Shown: positions 1 to 9,101, numbered from the stretch's first letter. The stretch: DNA of 64,000 nucleotides from Oscillospiraceae bacterium (GCA_910574935.1 CAJTCU010000002.1:62001-126000), one strand, 5' to 3'. Notes: generated by a model from the sequence alone, not told the origin. A program made the numbers and translations.

Positions 1-781
1 GAATGTCCATATTGCTCTCCCACAAGCTGTCGATGGTGCCTACGTCCTTCCAGTAGCCCTCAAAACGATAAGCAAACATTTTCTCGCCAGAATTCAGCAT
101 AGCGGGCAGCACGTTTTTACCAAAGTCGTTGGAACTCTTAGGATCCTCCTCGTCGGCCAGAAGGAACTTCTTCAGCTTTTCCCAGGTGAACACGTAAATA
201 CCCATATTGGCCAGATCGTTCTTGGGCTTTTTGGGCTTCTCGTCAAACTCGTAGATGGAATTATCCTCATTGGTATTCAGGATACCGAAGCGGCTGGCCT
301 CGGCCATGGGCACCTGCTGCACGGCAATCGTGCAGGCGGCGTCCTTTTCCTTATGGTACGCAATCATCTTCGAATAGTCCATCTTATAAATATGGTCGCC
401 GGAAAGCACCAGAACATAGTCGGGATTATAACGCTCAATAAAGGGAATATTCTGGGTAATGGCATTGGCCGTGCCTTTATACCAGTCGGTCTTTTTCCGC
501 TTCTCATATGGAGAAAGCACATGTACGCCGGCATTCATACTGTCCAGGTCCCAGGGCTGGCCGGAACCAATATATTCGTTCAGCTCCAGGGGCTGGTACT
601 GGGTGAGCACACCCACCGTCTCAACACCGGAATTTACGCAGTTGGAAAGGGGAAAGTCAATAATTCGGTACTTCCCCCCGAAGGGTACGGCGGGCTTGGC
701 GATGTTTTTGGTCAGCACGCCCAGCCGGCTGCCCTGGCCGCCCGCAAGCAGCATAGCCACGACCTCTTGTTTGGGTAACAT
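1..781 (-). CDS. glgC: Glucose-1-phosphate adenylyltransferase, 3' part outside window
   Basis: ADP-glucose pyrophosphorylase makes ADP-glucose from glucose-1-phosphate and ATP, the committed step of bacterial glycogen synthesis in the cytoplasm. About 260 N-terminal residues are visible. They start [20 protein letters not shown], carrying the nucleotidyltransferase GGxGxRL loop, followed by [19 protein letters not shown] and the [12 protein letters not shown] segment with the catalytic Asp. The start codon at 781 has a textbook AGGAGG seven bases upstream. The gene lies 118 bp downstream of glgB on the same strand, so the two probably form a glycogen operon. The C-terminal left-handed beta-helix and allosteric region lie beyond the window edge. 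Family identity is near certain; a GlgD-like regulatory paralogue is less likely because the N-terminal catalytic motifs are intact. Confidence 0.95.
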   Translation of the reverse strand, partial: MLPKQEVVAMLLAGGQGSRLGVLTKNIAKPAVPFGGKYRIIDFPLSNCVNSGVETVGVLTQYQPLELNEYIGSGQPWDLDSMNAGVHVLSPYEKRKKTDWYKGTANAITQNIPFIERYNPDYVLVLSGDHIYKMDYSKMIAYHKEKDAACTIAVQQVPMAEASRFGILNTNEDNSIYEFDEKPKKPKNDLANMGIYVFTWEKLKKFLLADEEDPKSSNDFGKNVLPAMLNSGEKMFAYRFEGYWKDVGTIDSLWESNMDI

Positions 782-899
782 TGTTTGTCCTCCTATGTGA
801 TTACTTTGGTATTGATATATTACTTTTAAAGCAACCGCCGGTAGAAAAACGGCGCTTTTTTGACAACAGAAAATCTTTCCCCCGCAAGCTCACGGCTTT

Positions 900-2924
900 T
901 TAGCTGGCCCGCTGGGCCTGTTTTGCCATTTTCGCCTCTGGCTTTGGCACAGGCATGGCCTTCACCTTGGGCTTAGGCTTTTCTCCGCGCTTTACACATT
1001 CCAGGAAAAACACCGTGTTCCCCGGCAGGGTCAGGCTAATGCTCTGTTCACAGCCATGCATAGGCTCGTCCTCAGCCAAAATGCGCTTACCATTGGTAAC
1101 GCCTTGTCCACCGAAGCTTTTGTCGTCCGAGGTGAACACCTCGGCCCAGGTGCCCCAATAGGGTACACCGATCCGGTAGTTCTCCCGCTGCACAGGTACG
1201 AAGTTACACACAGCCACCAGCTCTTTGCCCTCCTTGGACTTACGCCGAAAGGCAATTACGCTCTGAGTGTAGTCATCGTTAGAGATCCACTCAAAGCCCT
1301 CCCAGGAGAAGTCGATTTCCCACAGTTCCGGCCGGTCGAGGTAGAAGTGGTTTACTGCTTTAAAGAAATTCTGCGCATCCTTATGCTCCTTATATTGCAG
1401 CAGGCCCCATTCCAGCTCCTTCTCAAAGTTCCACTCGTCCTTCTGGGCAAACTCGGTGCCCATAAATTGCAGCTTCTTCCCCGGATGTCCCATCATGTAG
1501 GTAACAAAGGCCCGCATTTGGGCTGCTTTCATCTGGTCGTCTCCAGGCATTTTATTGATTAACGAGCCCTTGCCATATACCACCTCGTCGTGAGAGATGG
1601 GCAGGATAAAGTTCTCTGAGAAAGCATAGAAAAACGAGAAAGTTAGGCTATTGTGGTTGCCGCTGCGGAACAGGGGGTCCATAGACATATAGCGAAGCAT
1701 GTCGTTCATCCAGCCCATATTCCACTTATAATTGAAGCCCAGCCCGCCGATAAAGGTAGGCTTGCTGACCATAGGCCAGGCCGTGGACTCCTCCGCGATC
1801 ATCAAAGGCTCTTTCACTTCGGCAAAGATCGCCTCGTTCAACGCCTGCAAAAAGGCCACCGCCTCCAGGTTCTCCTTGCCGCCATCCTTGTTGGGCACCC
1901 ACTCGCCATCCCGTCGGTTGTAGTCCAGGTACAGCATAGAGGCCACCGCGTCTACCCGCAGGCCATCCACATGGTACTCTTTTAGCCAGAACACCGCGCT
2001 AGACATCAGAAAACTCATGACCTCGGGTTTGGCATAGTCGAATACTAGGGTGCCCCACTCTTTATGTTCACCCTTGCGGGGATCCGCATACTCGTAACAA
2101 GGCGTGCCGTCAAATTTAGCCAGGCCCGCCGCGTCTTTGGGAAAATGAGAGGGCACCCAGTCCATAATTACACCAATGCCCGCTTGGTGGCAGCGATCCA
2201 CAAAGCGCATAAAGTCGCTGGGCTGGCCATAACGGGAGGTGGGGGCAAAATAACCCATCACCTGGTATCCCCAGGAGCCATCATATGGATACTCGGTGAG
2301 CGGCATGAACTCAATATGGGTAAAACCCATATCCTTTACATAAGGAATCAACTCATCCCCCAGCTTATCATAAGAAAACACGCTGCCATCGGCATACTTC
2401 CGCCAAGAACCGGCGTGGACCTCATAAATATTAATCGGTTGACTGTAGGAAGGGTTTTCCTCCTTCTTTTTCTGCCAAGCCGCGTCCTGCCAGGCATAAT
2501 TATCCAGCTCATACCAACGGGAAGCGGTGCCCGGACGGGTTTCGGTATGGCGGGCAAAAGGGTCTGCCTTGTAAGAGTTCTCGCCAGAGGCATCCTTAAT
2601 ATAAAACTTGTACATCTCGAAGGGCTCAAACTCGAAATCAGTGTAACCCTCCCAAACACTGTCATCGATCTTCTTTAAAGGGTATTTGGCGTTGTCCCAA
2701 TTGCAAAAATTCCCCACCAGAGACACTGCCTTTGCATGGGGGGCCCAAAGCCGGGCCACCATACATTTTTTTCCCTGATAAATGGCTTTATGCACGCCTA
2801 AATACTCATACGCACGGCGGTTTTTGCCCCTGTGGAACAGGTCTAGAGGAACCTGGCCGGGATCGCCGACCGGCTTCGAACCAGCCTGCACTGCTTTTTC
2901 CATATCTGACGTACCGGTGTTCAT
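900..2924 (-). CDS. glgB: 1,4-alpha-glucan branching enzyme
   Basis: This GH13 glycogen branching enzyme cuts alpha-1,4 chains and re-attaches them in alpha-1,6 linkage. An N-terminal CBM48-like domain (WAPHAKAVSLVGNFCNWD) precedes the GH13 barrel. Barrel motifs visible are DWVPSHFPKD, DGLRVDAVAS with the nucleophile Asp, IAEESTAWP with the acid Glu, and LPISHDEVVYGKGS. I place the start at 2924 (MNTGTSDMEK): AAGGAGAT sits eight bases upstream, and a longer in-frame start at 2963 would fall on the predicted transcription start. That gives 674 residues, within the family range. The last ~30 residues are a basic Pro/Lys/Ala tail, probably unstructured. Followed by glgC. Confidence 0.95.
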   Translation of the reverse strand: MNTGTSDMEKAVQAGSKPVGDPGQVPLDLFHRGKNRRAYEYLGVHKAIYQGKKCMVARLWAPHAKAVSLVGNFCNWDNAKYPLKKIDDSVWEGYTDFEFEPFEMYKFYIKDASGENSYKADPFARHTETRPGTASRWYELDNYAWQDAAWQKKKEENPSYSQPINIYEVHAGSWRKYADGSVFSYDKLGDELIPYVKDMGFTHIEFMPLTEYPYDGSWGYQVMGYFAPTSRYGQPSDFMRFVDRCHQAGIGVIMDWVPSHFPKDAAGLAKFDGTPCYEYADPRKGEHKEWGTLVFDYAKPEVMSFLMSSAVFWLKEYHVDGLRVDAVASMLYLDYNRRDGEWVPNKDGGKENLEAVAFLQALNEAIFAEVKEPLMIAEESTAWPMVSKPTFIGGLGFNYKWNMGWMNDMLRYMSMDPLFRSGNHNSLTFSFFYAFSENFILPISHDEVVYGKGSLINKMPGDDQMKAAQMRAFVTYMMGHPGKKLQFMGTEFAQKDEWNFEKELEWGLLQYKEHKDAQNFFKAVNHFYLDRPELWEIDFSWEGFEWISNDDYTQSVIAFRRKSKEGKELVAVCNFVPVQRENYRIGVPYWGTWAEVFTSDDKSFGGQGVTNGKRILAEDEPMHGCEQSISLTLPGNTVFFLECVKRGEKPKPKVKAMPVPKPEAKMAKQAQRAS

Positions 2925-2966
2925 GGTTATCGATCTCCTTGTCCTGTTTAGATTGAAACCCATGCT

Positions 2967-2997
2967 ATTATAATACCATACTTCTGGAAAATTTCAA
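2967..2997 (-). promoter_or_regulatory. Probable sigma-A promoter of glgBC
   Basis: On the minus strand TTGAAA (2992-2997) is followed after 19 bases by TATAAT (2967-2972). A TATTAT overlapping the -10 would give a 16-base spacer. Transcription would start near 2960, which excludes a translation start at 2963. Confidence 0.6.
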
Positions 2998-3139
2998 GTG
3001 GTTTTTAGCTATTTATTTTAAAGATTAGGTTTAAAATGTCCAAACTTTGTGTGTTATAACAAAATCCAACGGCATTCTCTGTGTATTTCCACCCATAGAG
3101 GCTTTTTGGCCCGACTGTCGGGAATAAATTCCACACTAG

Positions 3140-3170
3140 AAAAAAGCCGTACCACAAGGCAACGGCTTTC
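3140..3170 (-). terminator. Intrinsic terminator after the envelope operon
   Basis: AAAGCCGT and ACGGCTTT arms flank an 11-base loop, and the minus strand continues with a run of T. It lies downstream of the nucleotidyltransferase gene ending at 3347. I see no gene in the rest of 2998-3346. Confidence 0.6.
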
Positions 3171-3346
3171 AACTTTATTTCGTAATAAACGCAGTCCCTT
3201 TCAAGCGCACCCAGCACATATTCGCCAGGTATACCGTCTACTTTTAAAAAGTACGTACCTGCTGGAATCTATCACTTCCAAAAAGGTTCACGCCATTCCC
3301 CCCGACTCTTCCAGAACCGGCCGACAGGGTGCGGAAAACGCCCCCC

Positions 3347-4285
3347 TTATGCCGGTGTCCCCCATACGGGCGATGGATATAGGCCCTGCTCTGTCATACC
3401 AGCTATGGCGTCTACCACCGCTTGACGGTCCACCTTATAGGTAATACCATGCCATTTATCACCCGTGGAAAGCACGGTCACCTGGGCGCGTCCCTGTTGC
3501 AACAAAGAATTCACCGCAAAAGGCAAGAAGAATTCCCCCTTCAAAGGATTTTTATCCAAATCCTCCTTAAAAAACCTTAAAAATTCCTCCTCCAGTCCTG
3601 CGGTAAAGCCCGGTGTAAAGCCCCAAAGGGACATAGAGACCGGTGTATCCGGCGGCAGCGTAACCCAGCTGGCCCCATTGTCCTCGGTATAGGCAATCTC
3701 GCCGCTTTCCAGCTTCTCGATACGGGTACGCTCCACCACTTTTACCAGCATGCCATTCTCCACCTGGCACACACCCCGGGCTACAGAGCCGTGCTGGGAA
3801 ATGGTGTTTTTCACCTGATAGCCCACCATCGCCAAATCCAGTTTTGGATGGTCCTGGGCATTTTTCAGAAAATCGTAGATTTTCTGAAAAGCCTCTCTCC
3901 CATAGAAGTCATCGGCATTGATCACCGCATACGGAGCCTCCCCTACCAACCGCGCCCCGGCCAGAGCCGCATGCCCTGTGCCCCAGGGCTTTTCTCTATC
4001 CTTTGGAACACAAAAGCCGGCAGGAATGTCCTCCTGCTTCTGAAAAGCAAATTCCACCTGCATATAGGGCGCGATAGCGTTCGTAATCTCCTGTTGGAAC
4101 TCCTCCAGCATAGTCTCCTTGACGACGCACACCACCTTGCGGAAGCCCGCTTTCCAGGCGTCGTATATGGAATAGTCAATAATGCATTCGCCGCAAGGAC
4201 CCACATGCTCCACCTGCTTTAGCCCGCCTCCGCCATAACGGCTTCCCAGACCCGCCGCCATAATGACCAATACCGGTTCGCTCAT
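3347..4285 (-). CDS. Sugar-phosphate nucleotidyltransferase
   Basis: A 312-residue NTP-transferase-fold enzyme that probably activates a sugar-1-phosphate with a nucleoside triphosphate. The start MSEPVLVIMAAGLGSRYGGG carries the G-rich nucleotide loop. PYAVINADDFYGREAF has the acidic metal-binding pair typical of the GalU/RmlA superfamily. The substrate cannot be read from sequence, so I do not call it galU. It is the last gene of a four-gene minus-strand set (GtrA, LCP, LCP, this gene), which points to supply of an activated sugar for a wall or surface glycopolymer. The ATG is preceded by AAAGGGGAC. A 121-bp gap separates it from the upstream LCP gene, so an internal promoter is possible. 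Confidence 0.85.
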   Translation of the reverse strand: MSEPVLVIMAAGLGSRYGGGGLKQVEHVGPCGECIIDYSIYDAWKAGFRKVVCVVKETMLEEFQQEITNAIAPYMQVEFAFQKQEDIPAGFCVPKDREKPWGTGHAALAGARLVGEAPYAVINADDFYGREAFQKIYDFLKNAQDHPKLDLAMVGYQVKNTISQHGSVARGVCQVENGMLVKVVERTRIEKLESGEIAYTEDNGASWVTLPPDTPVSMSLWGFTPGFTAGLEEEFLRFFKEDLDKNPLKGEFFLPFAVNSLLQQGRAQVTVLSTGDKWHGITYKVDRQAVVDAIAGMTEQGLYPSPVWGTPA

Positions 4286-4406
4286 AATTCTGTCCCCTTT
4301 GAAAAATTTTATTATTTATCTCTTGCGAATGATTCCGTTACACCATGAAGAGGCACATACCCTGCCGCGCCTAATTTTGCGTTTCGTCTCCATATCCGTG
4401 CTTGAC

Positions 4407-5630
4407 TTATTCTCCATACAGGAAATCTCGCAGATGCTCCCCCATTAACTGGCCGTCATAGCGCAGCACCCACGAATCGTATTCGTTCCAGGCGCCGTAG
4501 GCGCCCTCCTCCTCTCCGGGCAGGGTAATACTCTCTGTTTGGATCTTCCCCAGGGCAAAGGGCGCCAGCTGGGCTATATCCCCCAGGCTAAGAGAGGTCT
4601 CACAGTTGGGCATCATCCCATGCGCAATCCCCGGATAACTAAACAGTGTCTTTTTTCTCGCCCCGTCCACCAGGCCGGCCAGTACCCGGTGCTGCCGGCC
4701 TGTGCGGCTCTCGTCGCCATCCAGCTCTCGAATACGGGAATAGGCCACTGCCTGATTGCCGTTTAAGGTTACCCGGCCGCCTATATACTCTCCATCAATC
4801 ATATTATGGGTGCCATCTGTGGCAGTGAAATAATCCTTGTCTCGAATTCCCGAGTCTCCTCCTTCCCGCAGAACCTCCTGGCTCAGGTTCCACAGGTTGC
4901 GGTTCACCTCCCGCATCTCGTCGCCGCTCAGTTCCAGCTCCACCCCGCCAAAAGCATCCACAATGCGGGCCATATTATAAAAGTTTACGGTCATATAGTC
5001 CTCAATGTCCAGACCAAAGTTCTCATTTAGGGTCCGTATAGCCAGTTCCGGCCCACCATAGGCATAGGCGTGGGTCAGCTTATCATAGCCATATTCCGGG
5101 ATATACACCTCTGAATCCCGCATCAGCGAGGCCATTTTCAAGGTGTGGCTGCGGCTATCCACCGCCATAACCATCAGCGCGTCCGAGCGCCCCTGGTTTT
5201 CGCCCTCCCGGCTATCTACGCCAAACAGGGCAATGGTTTTTACCCCTAGGGTTCTGGCGGACGTGTCCACACTTAGGCTTCCCTCCAAAGGGCGCACCTT
5301 CAGCCCGCCGAACATATACACCCCCAGCCCCGCCAAGGCGCACACCAGCAGAATTAGCACAAGAAAAATTTTTGTCCCAAGTTTCATGCGCCGTTTGGGC
5401 TGTTTGGGCTGCTTTTTTCCGGCCATCTCCCGGCGGCCAGCCCTGCGAGCCTGTTCGGAAGAGTAGCTAGAAATATCTTCGAACTCTCCCGGCCCCTGGT
5501 AGTCGTCATAATAGTAATTGTCCCTCAGGGGCTCCCGGCGGGTGCGGGGGGCCTGGGCGCTGGGTCTTTGGGGCCTTCCGCCTTTGGGGGCGCTGTGCCG
5601 GCCCGCAGGCTTTTTTTCATATCTCGGCAT
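4407..5630 (-). CDS. LytR-CpsA-Psr (LCP) family glycopolymer transferase
   Basis: LCP proteins transfer lipid-linked wall polymers to peptidoglycan on the outer face of the membrane. The 407 residues comprise a basic, Pro/Arg-rich cytoplasmic N-terminus (1-95), one membrane span (about 96-112, KIFLVLILLVCALAGLGVYM) and an extracellular LCP domain. The domain shows FGVDSREGENQGRSDALMV, SLMRDSEVYIP and NGNQAVAYSRIR, which carry the conserved Arg and Asp residues that bind pyrophosphate lipid. The start is nine bases after the stop of the paralogous LCP gene upstream; the ribosome binding site GGGAG lies unusually far, about 13 bases. It shares long blocks with that neighbour and is probably a tandem duplicate. 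Confidence 0.9.
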   Translation of the reverse strand: MPRYEKKPAGRHSAPKGGRPQRPSAQAPRTRREPLRDNYYYDDYQGPGEFEDISSYSSEQARRAGRREMAGKKQPKQPKRRMKLGTKIFLVLILLVCALAGLGVYMFGGLKVRPLEGSLSVDTSARTLGVKTIALFGVDSREGENQGRSDALMVMAVDSRSHTLKMASLMRDSEVYIPEYGYDKLTHAYAYGGPELAIRTLNENFGLDIEDYMTVNFYNMARIVDAFGGVELELSGDEMREVNRNLWNLSQEVLREGGDSGIRDKDYFTATDGTHNMIDGEYIGGRVTLNGNQAVAYSRIRELDGDESRTGRQHRVLAGLVDGARKKTLFSYPGIAHGMMPNCETSLSLGDIAQLAPFALGKIQTESITLPGEEEGAYGAWNEYDSWVLRYDGQLMGEHLRDFLYGE

Positions 5631-5639
5631 GGTTTCTTT

Positions 5640-6836
5640 TTACTCTCCCTCTTCCGATTCCCCATCTTCCCCGGCAGCGCTGCTCCCATTATATTCATTC
5701 CAATAGGGAGACTGTTCCTCATAGATAAAAGCGCTCATGCGCTTGGCCGCGCTCTCAATATCATAGACAATGTCGCTGCGCATGTCTTCGATCAAATCAT
5801 AATCAACATCCGGCACCGAAATAGATTCTATTTCAATGTCTTTGGTCAAAATTGGCAATATGCCCAAAATGTCGTCCAGCTCCAGATTGGTCAGACAATA
5901 GGGCATCAGCTTTTTCACCAGCTGGGGATAGTCGGTAACACTTAGCAGCTTTACCCGCTGAATAAGCCCGACCAGCACCTTCTGCTGGCGCTCTACCCGT
6001 CCAAAATCGTCGCCAATATAACGGATGCGCCCATAGGCCACCGCCTGATTGCCGTTAAGCAGATAGGTGGCCATCTCGGCGGTGGCAGACATATAGTCAC
6101 CGTCGGAGATTTCTGGATACTTGCGGTCGTCATACACGCCCTCGGCCATATCGATATTCTTTTGACTTTCCACCTCCCGGCTCAAGTTGGAGAGGTTGGT
6201 GTTGATCTCTTCGATCTCGCCGGCGCTCACATCCATCTCCACTCCGCCGAAAGCATCCACAATGGCCGCCATGTTTACAAAGTTGATCGTCACATAGTCC
6301 TCAATACGCAGACCGAAATTTCGGTTCAGGGTGCGTACCGCCAGTTCGGGGCCGCCCCAGGCATACGCCGCGTTGATTTTTGTATATTCGTCATAATGCG
6401 CACCAAAGCCCTCGCCCTCGATGTGCACCTGACTATCCCGCAGAATTGAACTCATCTTAATGGAGCCGTGGCGGTTATCCACCGTTACCACCATTAGCAG
6501 GTCTGAACGGCCTACAAACTGGTCATTTCGGGCGTCCAGGCCAAAAACGGCGATATTTTTTATACTGCTGTCCGAGACCGCCACTCCCGGCAGCTTGTTG
6601 TCATTAATCCCCAGCTTTTCCGGGTCCTTGGTAATGGCCCCAGTGGTCAGCTCTCCAATCAAGTCGGTGGATATGTAGACGAGCACAGAGCCGAAAAGAA
6701 TCAGCACTACGCACACTACCGCCGCGATAGATTGCAACACAACACGGCCCCGCTGGCCCTTGCGGCGCTTCTTTTTTTCCTGAACCGAGTAGCTGGAAAC
6801 GTCCTCAAAGCCTTGTCCCTTTGCTTTTCTTGCCAT
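5640..6836 (-). CDS. LytR-CpsA-Psr (LCP) family glycopolymer transferase, paralogue
   Basis: Second LCP protein, 398 residues from ATG 6836 (MARKAKGQGFED), chosen because GGGAGG lies seven bases upstream; a start nine codons earlier has no such site. A short basic cytoplasmic segment and one membrane span (about 35-57) precede the LCP domain. Domain motifs are FGLDARNDQFVGRSDLLMVV, ILRDSQVHIEGEG and LLNGNQAVAYGRIRYIGDD. Compared with its neighbour it has an insertion around VESQKNIDMAEGVYDDRKYP and an acidic Ser/Glu-rich tail. Paired LCP genes are common in Clostridia and may differ in polymer preference. It starts 36 bp after the GtrA gene, so it belongs to the same transcript. Confidence 0.9.
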   Translation of the reverse strand: MARKAKGQGFEDVSSYSVQEKKKRRKGQRGRVVLQSIAAVVCVVLILFGSVLVYISTDLIGELTTGAITKDPEKLGINDNKLPGVAVSDSSIKNIAVFGLDARNDQFVGRSDLLMVVTVDNRHGSIKMSSILRDSQVHIEGEGFGAHYDEYTKINAAYAWGGPELAVRTLNRNFGLRIEDYVTINFVNMAAIVDAFGGVEMDVSAGEIEEINTNLSNLSREVESQKNIDMAEGVYDDRKYPEISDGDYMSATAEMATYLLNGNQAVAYGRIRYIGDDFGRVERQQKVLVGLIQRVKLLSVTDYPQLVKKLMPYCLTNLELDDILGILPILTKDIEIESISVPDVDYDLIEDMRSDIVYDIESAAKRMSAFIYEEQSPYWNEYNGSSAAGEDGESEEGE

Positions 6837-6872
6837 AAAACATCCTCCCTGCAATGGAAACATTTTGTCTTT

Positions 6873-7307
6873 TTACAAGCGGCCGTCCTTGTGTTCCGCT
6901 GGCTTTCCACGGAACACAAACAGCTTGCTGAAAATATAATTGGCTATCACAATTAAAACACTGGCAAACACTTTCATAACTTTATCGTTCATATGCAAAA
7001 GATCCACGCCCACAAACATGCACCCCATGTCCAGCAGCAGCGAGACACCCCGGGCCCCAAAAAATTTGGCCATTTCCAGGGCAATGCCCCGGGCCCCATG
7101 GACCTTGCTCTCAAACACCCACGTTCGGTTCGTCACATAGGCAAAAAGAATCGCCAGCAGCTGGGAGACCACCGTGGAGGCCATATAGTGCACGTGGAGA
7201 AGATCCGTTAGCAACCAGTAAGCAGCCCAGTTCACCAAAGTGGTAAGGACTCCAAAAAACAGATACAGGATCATCTCCCGGTATTTTACAAAAAGTGTTT
7301 TCAGCAT
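6873..7307 (-). CDS. GtrA-like membrane protein
   Basis: A small polytopic protein (about 144 residues, four predicted spans) of the GtrA family, whose members help move lipid-linked sugars across the membrane. Typical features are YLFFGVLTTLVNWAAYWLL at the N-terminus, the TNRTWVFESKV motif between spans 2 and 3, and NYIFSKLFVF at the end. I chose ATG 7307 because GGAGGAAGGAG precedes it; a longer in-frame start at 7373 has no ribosome binding site. It is the first gene of the envelope operon with the two LCP proteins and the nucleotidyltransferase. This supports a job in synthesis or attachment of a glycosylated wall polymer. Confidence 0.85.
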   Translation of the reverse strand: MLKTLFVKYREMILYLFFGVLTTLVNWAAYWLLTDLLHVHYMASTVVSQLLAILFAYVTNRTWVFESKVHGARGIALEMAKFFGARGVSLLLDMGCMFVGVDLLHMNDKVMKVFASVLIVIANYIFSKLFVFRGKPAEHKDGRL

Positions 7308-7453
7308 AAAAAAGATGCTCCTTCCTCCGACTGCTCCTAAGACCCACATATATATTTTACGAATCCTCCACACTACACTAAAGAAAACAATCTTTATGTA
7401 TTTTCAAAGACTCAATGGGTATATTTTGCTGTCCAACTATTTCCTGATGTTAT

Positions 7454-7482
7454 AGTATACCTCAAAATCTCCATAAATGCAA
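7454..7482 (-). promoter_or_regulatory. Promoter of the GtrA-LCP-LCP operon
   Basis: On the minus strand TTGCAT (7477-7482), a 17-base spacer and TATACT (7454-7459). It leaves a ~140-nt 5' leader before the GtrA start. Confidence 0.7.
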
Positions 7483-7484
7483 GG

Positions 7485-7515
7485 CAAAAGAAAAAGCCGC
7501 CGGAAATTTGGCGGC
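7485..7515 (-). terminator. Intrinsic terminator of the HD-domain gene
   Basis: GCCGCC/GGCGGC arms around an 8-base loop, followed on the minus strand by TTTTTCTTTT. It lies just after the HD-domain stop at 7529 and abuts the promoter of the next operon. Confidence 0.8.
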
Positions 7516-7528
7516 AAAGTGCGGTTTT

Positions 7529-8032
7529 TCAAACCGCCTCAGCTTTTGGTAAGCACTTTCCTGAAAGCCTGGGGTAAGGGCTTTTTCTCTTAAAAAATTC
7601 GTATACCGAGCAGCCCTTATCTACCAGGGTGACCACTGCCCCTTCTCGATACCGGGGCGGACGCAAGGTCAGCGGGAACATATGGGTTCGAATGATGTCT
7701 GCCTCTATGCCAGTAAGCTCCAGCTCTTTGGCCGCATTTTGCCAAGCAATTTCCGGGTGGCGGGCCCAGTGGCCCTTACGGGTAGGGTCGCCGTCTTGGG
7801 CGTCATAAAAAAAGTAATCGTGAAGCAGCGCCCCAATGGCCATATCCCTCATATGAAAGCGCACCCCTAAAAAGGAGGCCAGCCGGCAGCTGTAATAGGC
7901 CACGGCCACACTATGCAGCAGCCGGCAGGTATTGCCGTGCTGCGGATATTCAGCCATACTAACCAGGTTAGATGCTTCAATTAATTCGTTATAACAATTC
8001 CAAAACGCCTCGGCGTCCCAATATCTTGACAT
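7529..8032 (-). CDS. HD-domain protein, putative phosphohydrolase
   Basis: A 167-residue HD-fold protein. LLHSVAVAYYS supplies the first metal-binding His, ALLHDYFFYD the HD pair, and the later residues HPEIAW and TLVDKG complete the set seen in small clostridial HD hydrolases. The family hydrolyses phosphate esters of nucleotides or related metabolites, but the substrate is unknown. The start at 8032 (MSRYWDAEAF) has AAGGGAG upstream. It has its own promoter (8193-8221) and terminator (7485-7515), so it is monocistronic. It lies directly downstream, on the same strand, of the large non-coding RNA but behind that RNA's terminator. Confidence 0.8.
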   Translation of the reverse strand: MSRYWDAEAFWNCYNELIEASNLVSMAEYPQHGNTCRLLHSVAVAYYSCRLASFLGVRFHMRDMAIGALLHDYFFYDAQDGDPTRKGHWARHPEIAWQNAAKELELTGIEADIIRTHMFPLTLRPPRYREGAVVTLVDKGCSVYEFFKRKSPYPRLSGKCLPKAEAV

Positions 8033-8192
8033 GCATTTTACTCCCTTTCTTAAATAAAAAACAGACTCTAGGCTTTGGTTAAAAGATCCCCAAAGCACTA
8101 AAAAACTATGTAATACATAAAAACAGCCCTATTCTCAATTAGAAGCGATACCATGATCTCGATCTTAACGAATCCAGGCAAATCACATTTTT

Positions 8193-8221
8193 ATTATAAT
8201 CTAAAAACACCACTTATGCAA
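8193..8221 (-). promoter_or_regulatory. Promoter of the HD-domain gene
   Basis: Minus-strand TTGCAT (8216-8221), 17-base spacer, perfect TATAAT (8193-8198). The leader to the start codon is ~155 nt. Confidence 0.7.
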
Positions 8222-8293
8222 GGTCTATTATCTGGCAATTTATATGATAAACCAAGACAGAAAATGACAGATAAACTTTAAGAAAAAACGCGA

Positions 8294-8326
8294 AAAGGCC
8301 TCCAAGTATTGCCCTGGAGGCCTTTA
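8294..8326 (-). terminator. Terminator of the large ncRNA
   Basis: AAAGGCCTCCA/TGGAGGCCTTT-type stem with a 10-base loop. The minus strand continues TTTTCGCGTTTTTT. The structure is nearly symmetric and could act in both directions. Confidence 0.8.
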
Positions 8327-8945
8327 TTATGCAAAAAATCCAGCTTCTTCAGCTTACTGCGAAAATATTCTACAGCCCATGGGCGCAAAACTCCTTTAAC
8401 TTGGCACATCAGTACTCTTTCGCTGCCCCGCTGTAATCATTTCATTTCGGTAAGCTTTTAGAAGCTTCTAAACTAGCGGCGCCAAAACAGGTCCGTGCCA
8501 AATTGACTTGCTGTCACTCTATACTTTTGCAGCATAGTGACCGCCTTTCGTAATTTAGGATCATTCGCATTTATATCTATTTTGCGGACCATGAGTCCGC
8601 AAGCTCGTGCTGTGTTTCACTTAAGTCCATTGGACTCACCCGCCTTTCCGTCTTTGTTTTTTAGTTCCGCCTCTCTTGTAAGCGCTGGTCTTGGGCCTCC
8701 CTTTCACGCAATCCTGCGTACCGTATCTTTACGGCTGTCTTCTCAAGACTACCCAATTTTTACAACTTCCACTGGGTGTATACGCAAAAGCGCTTACTTC
8801 CACTTAAATTACCACTCCGCCGTTTTCGCTCCGGCCTTTAGGAAACAATTCTTTTTAAGCTTCCCAATTCTACCGTCTACTTCCGGCTTTAGCGGAACAA
8901 TCTATTAATTACTTAGACTCTCACAAGCTCGTTCTCTCTTGTGAT
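8294..8945 (-). ncRNA. Large (~650 nt) structured non-coding RNA, possibly ROOL-class
   Basis: A perfect TTGACA-17-TATAAT promoter (8952-8980) points into a 650-nt stretch with no convincing reading frame, which ends at a strong terminator (8294-8326). Reading the minus strand, hairpins are dense. A 5' stem pairs 8938-8943 with 8922-8927. A long-range 8-bp helix pairs GTAAGCGC (8790-8797) with GCGCTTAC (8678-8685). It encloses a junction of at least four helices: ACCCA/TGGGT at 8751-8777, and stems at 8737-8749, 8721-8734 and 8706-8719. Further stems lie at 8625-8637, 8582-8602, 8513-8541 and 8457-8472. Size, promoter, ornate structure and host type fit large bacterial RNAs such as ROOL; OLE and GOLLD fit less well. 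I cannot confirm the class without a covariance search. A 123-codon frame on the plus strand is a by-product. Confidence 0.75.
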
Positions 8946-8951
8946 GGTTGT

Positions 8952-8980
8952 ATTATAAACCATCGCGCGGCGTTTGTCAA
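8952..8980 (-). promoter_or_regulatory. Consensus promoter of the large ncRNA
   Basis: Minus-strand TTGACA (8975-8980), exactly 17 bases, TATAAT (8952-8957). The predicted start is A8945. It is one of the two or three best sigma-A promoters in the window, implying strong constitutive expression. Confidence 0.85.
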
Positions 8981-9101
8981 TAGGTTTTTTAAAAAAATCT
9001 GAAAAACTTTCAGCAATTTCCTATAGTTCCAGGTTTTACTCCCCTACCGTCTGTTTTTCCGCGATTTTTCGGGCAAAAATAGAAAATGACTGAACACCCC
9101 C

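Noticed and set aside
3005-3217. 70-codon minus-strand frame between glgB and the nucleotidyltransferase
   Set aside because: Spans a terminator hairpin, lacks a ribosome binding site and has no recognisable features.
8537-8908. 123-codon plus-strand frame over the large ncRNA
   Set aside because: No ribosome binding site, low-complexity Ser/Phe/Pro translation, and the opposite strand carries a promoter, hairpins and terminator of an RNA gene.
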